DNA from: Desarmillaria ectypa
Taxonomy: Eukaryota > Basidiomycota > Agaricomycetes > Agaricales > Physalacriaceae
Direction: 5' to 3'
Assembly (NCBI GenBank): GCA_030407005.1
Contig: JAUDYN010000005.1
Coordinates: forward strand, 3,968,001-4,032,000
DNA length: 64,000 nucleotides
Shown here: positions 57,748 to 64,000 of the stretch, piece by piece
Position numbering within the stretch: position 1 is the stretch's first letter
Layout: each line of letters starts with the position of its first letter
The notes under the pieces: generated by a model
Told to the model about the DNA's origin: nothing
Seen by the model: the letters and a program-made list of their open reading frames with translations, nothing else
Databases searched by the model: none
Program-made: the position numbers and the translations under genes

Positions 57748-60700
57748 ATGAAGAGGATAACATGGCTTTCCTACAATGGAAAGTGCAACAGTCCAAGTCC
57801 CAAACCCCACCTAACAAGAGGGTACCAAATCCCAAAATCCCACTGGTCATAGGAGTACCTGTTTACATGTGGTATAAACCATTCAGAATTGACTGGACAT
57901 TATGCACCATTCATACTGCTAAGAACTTGGCCATCACCAAGGCCACTCTCTCTACTTGGGTTCATCCCAAATGACTCAGAGAGATCACTGACAAGCTTGC
58001 TAAGAGCTTACAGACTGGAGAAAGCAATGCCAGAGAGCAGCTTTACAAACTCTGTGAACCAATTAGGTATATCCACAGTACCAAAAGTTCTGGATGGGAC
58101 TTCTTGGTGGACATACAGTTGGCCCCTTGCACAGAGAAGAAAGCCTTGACTACCAAGGCATTGCTTGACAGTGGCTGCACCAACAGCTCTATCAATTGGT
58201 CTTATGTTTGTCAGCATGAATTAGACACCTAAAAGTCTGTGGCCTCTATTCCAGTATATAATGCAGATGGAACCCACAACAAGGTAGGTGATATCACTGA
58301 ATTCATAGAACTCTGAATGACCATTGGTGGTCATACTGAACAAATTGACCTAGCAGTCACTGATTTGGGCTCCAAGATAGTCTACTTGGGCCACAACTGG
58401 CTTAAACACCATAACCCATTAATCAACTGGAAAATGGGACACATGATTTTCAGACACTGCCAATGCATCAAAAACCCTATTTCCCTTCCTGATACAGATG
58501 ACAAAGATGCATGAGATGAAGAACTCAAGGATGGCAAAACTATTCTTGCCATCAACATATAAGAAGAGCTTACCATTCAGGCAGTGCACCATGCTAATGA
58601 ATTAGCTGCTGCCACCAATGCTGAAAAACCAAAGAAAATGTTTGAGAAGATGGTACCTCCTTAGTATCAGAGCTTTAGAGATTTATTCTCTAAAGAAAGC
58701 TTTGATGAATTACCCAAATGTAAACCTTGGGACCACACTATTGAACTGGTGCCCAATGCCAAGTCCATACTAGACTGCAAAGTCTATCTTCTCAACTGTA
58801 ATGAGCAGGAACAACTGGATAAATTCCTTGATAAAAACTTGGACTCAGGATAAATCCACTCCTCAAAATCCCCCTTCACCTCCTCTTTCTTCTTTGTCAA
58901 GAAAAAGGATAGATCACTACACCCTGTTCAGGATTATCGCAAACTGAATGAGATGACAATTAAAAATTGATATCCCCTTCCCCTCATTTCCAAACTCATC
59001 AACAAATTATGTGGAGCAAAGTATTTCTCTAAACTAGACATTCGATGGAGATACAACAATGTACACATTTGAGAAGGGGATGAAGAAAAGGCTGTATTCA
59101 GAACTAATCAAGGACTCTTTGAGCCTATGGTTATGTTCTTTGGCCTTATGAATTCATCAGCCACTTTTCAGTGGATGATGAACAACATCTTCAAGAACCT
59201 TATCACTGGGGAAAAAGTGACCATTTATCTTGATAATATCCTCATCTTCACCAGGAATCTAGAGGAACATTGACAAATCATACAACAAGTTCTTCAGTGG
59301 CTACAAGAAAACAAATTGTTCCTCAAAGCCAAGAAATTTGAATTTGAAGTATTTGAAACCAAGTACCTGGGCATAATCATCAGCCAGGACTCTATTTGCA
59401 TGGATCCAGTCAAGGTCACAGGAATAGCAGAATAGCCAACTCCAACCAAGAAAAAAAATTACAGTCATTCTTAGGATTTACAAACTTCTACCAAAAGTTT
59501 ATCCACAACTACTCCAAGATTGTTCAACCCCTCACACAATTAACAGGGAATAATGAGTGACAGTGGGGAATAGAGCAAGAAAAAGCATTTTCACAGCTCA
59601 AAACACAAATGACAAATGACAACACTCTCACAATGCTCTCTAATGATGGAAAATTCTGAGTAGAGGCTGACTCTAGCAATGGAGCTATCAGCACTGTTCT
59701 CAGCTAAGAACAGAACAGAAAATGGAGGTCAGTGGCCTTTATGTCCAAAGCATTAATGGCCACTGAATGCAACTATGAAATCTATGATAAAGAGTTGCTG
59801 GCCATTATATTCACCCTAGAGGAATGGCACTATTATCTCATGAATGTCAAGGAGATTATTGAAATCTGGATGGATCATCAGAACCTCCAGTACTTCCAAA
59901 AACCACAGAAATTGAACCACCGACAAGCCTGATGGGTTACTGAATTGGCCGAGTATCACTGTACTCTTCAGCATAAGGCCAGAACTGCAAACAAGAAAGC
60001 CAACCTACTCAGTCAGCAAGACAATCATGATCAGGGAAAAGAAGACAATCAGAACATGATTATTCTGTCCTCTGAGCATTTCTGTTCACTCATTCTACCC
60101 ACAGCAGATGAACAAATAAAGCATATAAGAGATGCTACATGACACAAAGATCAATGGGATCAGAGGATTGCCAAATCCCTTGACTATGAGAAAGGAATTA
60201 TATAGGAAAATGGAATCCTGTACTATGATGGACAGATTTATATTTCTTGAAATGAGGTTCTTCAAGGAGAAATCATCGCTGGCTACCATGATCATATTAT
60301 GGCAGGGCATCTAGACATCACCAAAACCTCAGAGTTGATACTCAGAGAATACTGGTGGCAAAAGATGAAGAAGGACATCAAAATATACATCAAAGATTGT
60401 GAAACCTGTCAATGAACAAAGAGTGACACTCAGGCAAAAGCTGCCCCCCTTCATCCCAATGCCATCCCAACTTTCCCATGGATGCATATCTCCATCAATA
60501 TGATTACTGGAATTCTGAAATCAGATGGATATGATGCCCTGTTGGTCATCATTGATCAATTCTCCAAAGTGATCATTCTAGTAGCCTGCTACAAGGAACT
60601 ATCAGCAGAGGGATGGGCATGCATCCTTTGAGATCAGGTCTATGTGAAGCATGGAATGCCACAGAGGGTTATTTCAGATTGGGGACCACAATTCATCTCC

Positions 60701-61790
60701 ATATTCATGAAGGAACTATATTGGATGTTAAACATCACACAGAACATGTTGACAGCCTATCATTCCCAAACTGATGGACAGATGGAATGCATCAATCAAG
60801 AAATTGAGAAGCATCTCTGAATATTCATCAACCACTGACAGATGGACTGGAATGAGTGGTTACCATTAGCATAATTTGCCCACAATAACCAAATACACTC
60901 TTCCATGAGAAAGAGTCCATTCATAACACTCTATGGTCAAAATCCCTGAATAATTCCAGACTTGACTTGAGACACTCCTTTCACCAACCCAGTGGCCATG
61001 GAATTCATGGAGACCATGGTGCAAGTCTATAAAGAAGTACATGATGCTTTGGAAAAAGCAGCAGCACAAATGAAAGCACAATACAACAAAAGAAAACAGG
61101 TGACCTGGGAATACAAAATTAGCAATAAAGTATGGCTCAATACAGCCAACCTCCATCTTCTGAGACCCAAGAAAAAGCTCAACAACAAATGAACAGGTCC
61201 ATTCATAATCCTTGAAAAAGCAGGCACAGCAGCATATAAGTTAAAACTGCCACCCCACTGGAAATTTCATCCCAGGTTCAACAAAAAATTGCTAACTCCC
61301 TATGTCACACCCTCTTTTCCAAATCAACAACAACTGCTGCCTCCTCCTCTGGACCTTATTGATGGCCAAGAAGAATACAAGATCAAAGAAGTGTTAGACT
61401 TATACACCTGTCAGGTATGCACAAAGAAAAGACAACCATCCAAGTTAGTCATAGACTACTTGGTCAAATGGAAAGGATGGATGAGAGAGCATAATTCCTG
61501 GGTCTGAGACACTGGAATGGCTAATACCAAGGAAGCGATTATGGAGTATGAAGCAAACATTAACCAAGCCATACACACTATCAAAATCATAACCAAGGGA
61601 AAAGCCATAACTAATATACTTGACCACAAATACTCTGGGAATGGTGACATTACATACATTGCCCAGCACAAGATGGACTTCAAAAATGGATCATTAACCC
61701 AGACAAAGAAGTATGGAAATATTTGATTGATCAGTATTGGATCAGTCAAGCAGAATCACAACTTGAAACCTCTGAAGAAGAATCTTAGCA
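57748..61790 (+). pseudogene. H pol: protease, RT, RNase H, integrase, chromodomain
   Basis: Starts abruptly at EEDNMAFLQWK next to the G3 LTR. Protease has LLDSGCTNSS (intact DSG, near 58167). RT has PFFFVKK-type sequence (SFFFVKKKD), but the catalytic box is YLDN instead of YLDD (59225-59236). RNase H keeps DHQNLQYF. The integrase first Asp is Asn (60497-60499), as in G1, and the chromodomain reads DYLVKWKGWMREHNSW (about 61450-61500). Stops and frameshifts are spread throughout. Confidence 0.85.
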
Positions 61791-61820
61791 GTTGGGATGA
61801 CTGCTTTAACAAGGGAGTAA

Positions 61821-62214
61821 TGTTATGATTTTTCTATTATCTTATCTTATCTAATATCATATTGCTTATGCATCATTGACACATCACCCAAAATGCCATC
61901 ATTCAGTCTTATTAACCCTCTCACATCTCACCTATTCTAAAATGCCTCACCATGGTTGGACCATAGTCATATGACTCAACTCATTTCATGTATAGACACT
62001 ACTGTTTCACCTATTAATAAACTATATGCTTCAGTATATAAGTAGAGTAGTTTTAGTATATGCTCTTTACCTTTTGACTAAAATTAATTCATACACTATT
62101 CTTTCACTCTTCTAAAGATCTACACCACACTCTAATTATGGGTGATTGTCCAAACACAAGACAGCCCTAGAGTTGCATCTGATCCCAAGATCATATGGGA
62201 ATTGGGTCCTAACA
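61821..62214 (+). repeat. 3' LTR of host element H
   Basis: 394 bp, TGTTATGATTTTTC to GGGTCCTAACA, same length as the G1 LTRs. It contains TATATAAG and CTTTTGACTAAA. It directly adjoins Copia sequence at 62215. Confidence 0.88.
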
Positions 62215-63672
62215 TGTTTTACCTCCCCACTAGTGAGTTCCTTTGCATTGTCAACATGTAGTATCTTTGGTGTGAATCCATGCTGTGTTTCAATGAAGGT
62301 GACATATTCTTTAATCTTCTGTAATGCTTCTGACTTTAATTTCATGAATTCAGGTGTACATCACCAGATTATATCATCTGTGAGTGTGATGTTGTATTTT
62401 GACTTCTGCAGAGACTCAACTTAGGCTGGTCTCCAGATATCACTATGTGTGATTTCCCCTGGTTTCTTACTTTGATGTTTTGCTTCTTGTGGGAATGAAT
62501 GAAGAGTCATCTTGGCTTGAATACAAGGTCTGCATTGACTGAGTGGAGGTGAGTTGTCATTGGCTATGAATCCTTCCACCAACCCTTCTCTCTTCAATTG
62601 TTCTAACCCTGACTTCCCTAGGTGTCTCATGCATTTGTGCTAAGCATCCCATATGTTCTTATTTTTGGTGTCAGCAATGTTTGACTGTTCTTGTACAGTG
62701 TTATATGCTTGAGCATCTATCAAATACAAATGGTATGTCTTCTTTCCTTCTGCCAGGATTTTCCTATTCTTTCAGAGAAACTGGACTATGCCATTCTTGA
62801 ATAAAGCTTCTATACTAGAATTATCAAGCCTGCTGATGGAGATAAGGTTGTTTACAGCATTCAGTGCATAGAGTGTATTTTTCAGTTTGTGAGTGATGGT
62901 TTTCCCATTGACTTTGCAGTCTAACAGGACTGTTCCTTGGCCTAGTGCCCAAATAGATGCATTTCCAATGTCTGTGATGGTCATGGTCTCAAGCAGCTTG
63001 AAGTCTATGAAGGTTTCTCAGAGATTGGAGATATGTGAGGTTGTTCTGAAGTCAGATAGCCAGCTGTAAGTGGAGAAATGTGAGTCAAATTGGGGCTTAG
63101 ACTCTATATTGTAGGTGGCTTCAACAACATCATCCTTCATGTTTCCTGAATCTTTTGCCTGATTAGATCTTTCCCTCTTCTTTTTTCCCTGCTTTCTGCC
63201 TAAACCTTTCCCTTCTTAGCTGCCACCCTTGGACCAACACTGTGCTAATGTGTGGCCTCACTTGTGGCAGTTCCAACACTTGACATCATTGGAGACCTTC
63301 CCTGATGTGGAGTTCCCTTGGCTGCTTCCACTGCCTGTCTTTCTGTTATTGCATCCATATATGGTGGCTTTACTTTCACCAGATTTTTCAATCCATTGAC
63401 AGTTCTCTTCAAGATTGATGACAATAAACTCATGCAATGTGACTGTTGGGTTATTTCCAGTGGATCCTAGGTATGCTGATGTAAACTGGTCCCAGGATTC
63501 TGGTAGTGATGATATGAGCAGCATCAGAAAGTCATCATCAGTGATGATACTCTCCAACATACCAAGCTCTTTCTGAATTCAGTGCATCTCTGTGGTGTGC
63601 TCAATGATATCTGTGGACTCATCAGCCACAGTGTGATAAAGACAGCATCAGTGTATGAGTATTCCTAATTTT
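62215..63672 (-). mobile_element. Ty1/Copia fragment, decayed
   Basis: On minus: gag of UBN2 type (LLISSLPESWDQFTSAYLG, then zinc knuckle CWNCHK-TGA-GHTLAQC, where TGA replaces an Arg codon, about 63260), a protease remnant (TTSHISN), GAG-pre-integrase (CMRHLGKSGLEQLKREGLV, CRPCIQAK) and the start of the integrase core (THSDIWRPA, HVDNAKEL). It is cut at 62215 by H and at 63672 by another Gypsy LTR. No LTR of its own is in view. Confidence 0.85.
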
Positions 63673-64000
63673 TGTTATGATTTTCCCATTATCTTATCAT
63701 TTTCATGTCCTGATGCTTACACATCACTCTCATATCCAACCAATCATACCAAATCATCATATCAAACTGCTAAATGCTTCATATATTCCTAATGGCTTCA
63801 CTATAACTGGACCATGATTGTCTGATCCCCTCATGACTCACACATAGACACTGTTGTTTCAGGTATTAATAGCATCATATTTCAGTATATAAGTAGAGTA
63901 GTTTTAGTACATACTCTCTATCTTTGAACTAAACTTAAATCATATACCTTCTCTTGCACATATCCAAAGACTGAACCATCCTCTACCACAAGTGATTGTC
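63673..64000 (+). repeat. Gypsy LTR, cut by the window edge
   Basis: Begins TGTTATGATTTTCCC and follows the family LTR through TATATAAGTAGAGTAG to AAGTGATTGTC at the end of the window. It is inserted in the Copia gag region. Whether it is solo or the 5' LTR of another element cannot be seen. Confidence 0.85.

Larger units (their letters stand above)
42893..62214 (+). mobile_element. host Ty3/Gypsy chromovirus H, interrupted and 5'-truncated
   Basis: Pieces: gag 42893-43132 continuing at 53019-53880 after removal of G1; pol 57748-61790; 3' LTR 61821-62214. G1 sits in its gag and G3 lies between its gag and pol. The stretch equal to G1 45395-48535 is missing between 53880 and 57748, so a deletion accompanied the G3 junction. 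The 5' LTR is absent; repeat A abuts the gag. It is non-functional. Confidence 0.75.

Noticed and set aside
43000..64000. Classic RIP as the cause of decay
   Set aside because: The informative changes sit at CpG (CGA to TGA or CAA) with no evident CpA preference; cytosine methylation and deamination explain them better.
1..64000. CRISPR arrays, rRNA genes or bacterial operons
   Set aside because: No regularly spaced short repeats or rRNA motifs were seen; spliced genes show a eukaryotic nuclear contig.

Overview
The window looks like a contig from an Agaricomycete (mushroom-forming basidiomycete). The protein-coding genes are split by many 45-75 bp GT..AG introns. The gene content fits too: old yellow enzymes, secreted GMC oxidoreductases, F-box proteins, aminoglycoside-phosphotransferase-like (APH) genes, a large P-loop NTPase family and chromodomain Ty3/Gypsy elements. 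The species cannot be named from sequence alone. All calls come from reading the sequence; no database search was run.

Left part (1-16.5 kb): the 3' end of a VPS9-domain (Rab5-GEF) gene; a damaged hypothetical gene; an inverted pair of tRNA-Ile(AAU) plus old-yellow-enzyme (OYE) modules (3.7-5.2 kb on minus, 15.0-16.5 kb on plus). One OYE is intact and the other carries a single nonsense codon. Between the arms lie an NAD(P)-dependent ketone-reductase-type gene (7 exons), a Pro/Ser-rich gene (3 exons) and a 6-exon, 926-residue P-loop NTPase.

Middle part (16.5-41.5 kb): a duplication-rich accessory region. It has four GMC oxidoreductase copies (three truncated, one full length but with one in-frame TGA), three decayed APH-like copies, one probable small secreted protein, an F-box gene with a homopolymer frameshift, a 210-bp solo LTR with a perfect target duplication, and a second copy (34.9-39.1 kb) of the Pro/Ser-gene-tail plus NTPase segment found at 10.3-14.4 kb.

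Right part (41.5-64 kb): nested retrotransposons. Gypsy element G1 (43133-53013, 394-bp LTRs, GGGTC target duplication) sits in the gag of an older host Gypsy (H). H is also interrupted by a minus-strand, pol-less element (G3) and ends in its own LTR at 62214. H in turn abuts a minus-strand Copia fragment that is broken by a further LTR at the window edge. Three copies of a 1.3-1.5 kb TG..CA repeat (A, B, C) are scattered through the cluster. The primer-binding site is the reverse complement of the predicted transcript 5' end (Tf1-type self-priming). Coding decay follows CpG to TpG/CpA changes, with CGA Arg codons becoming TGA or CAA, as expected from cytosine methylation; the decay extends into the neighbouring APH copy.

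The most interesting points are the duplicated NTPase pair, with a near-identical N-terminal exon, a diverged C-terminus and a Walker B Glu to Gly change in one copy; the self-priming chromoviruses; and the CpG-decay record.
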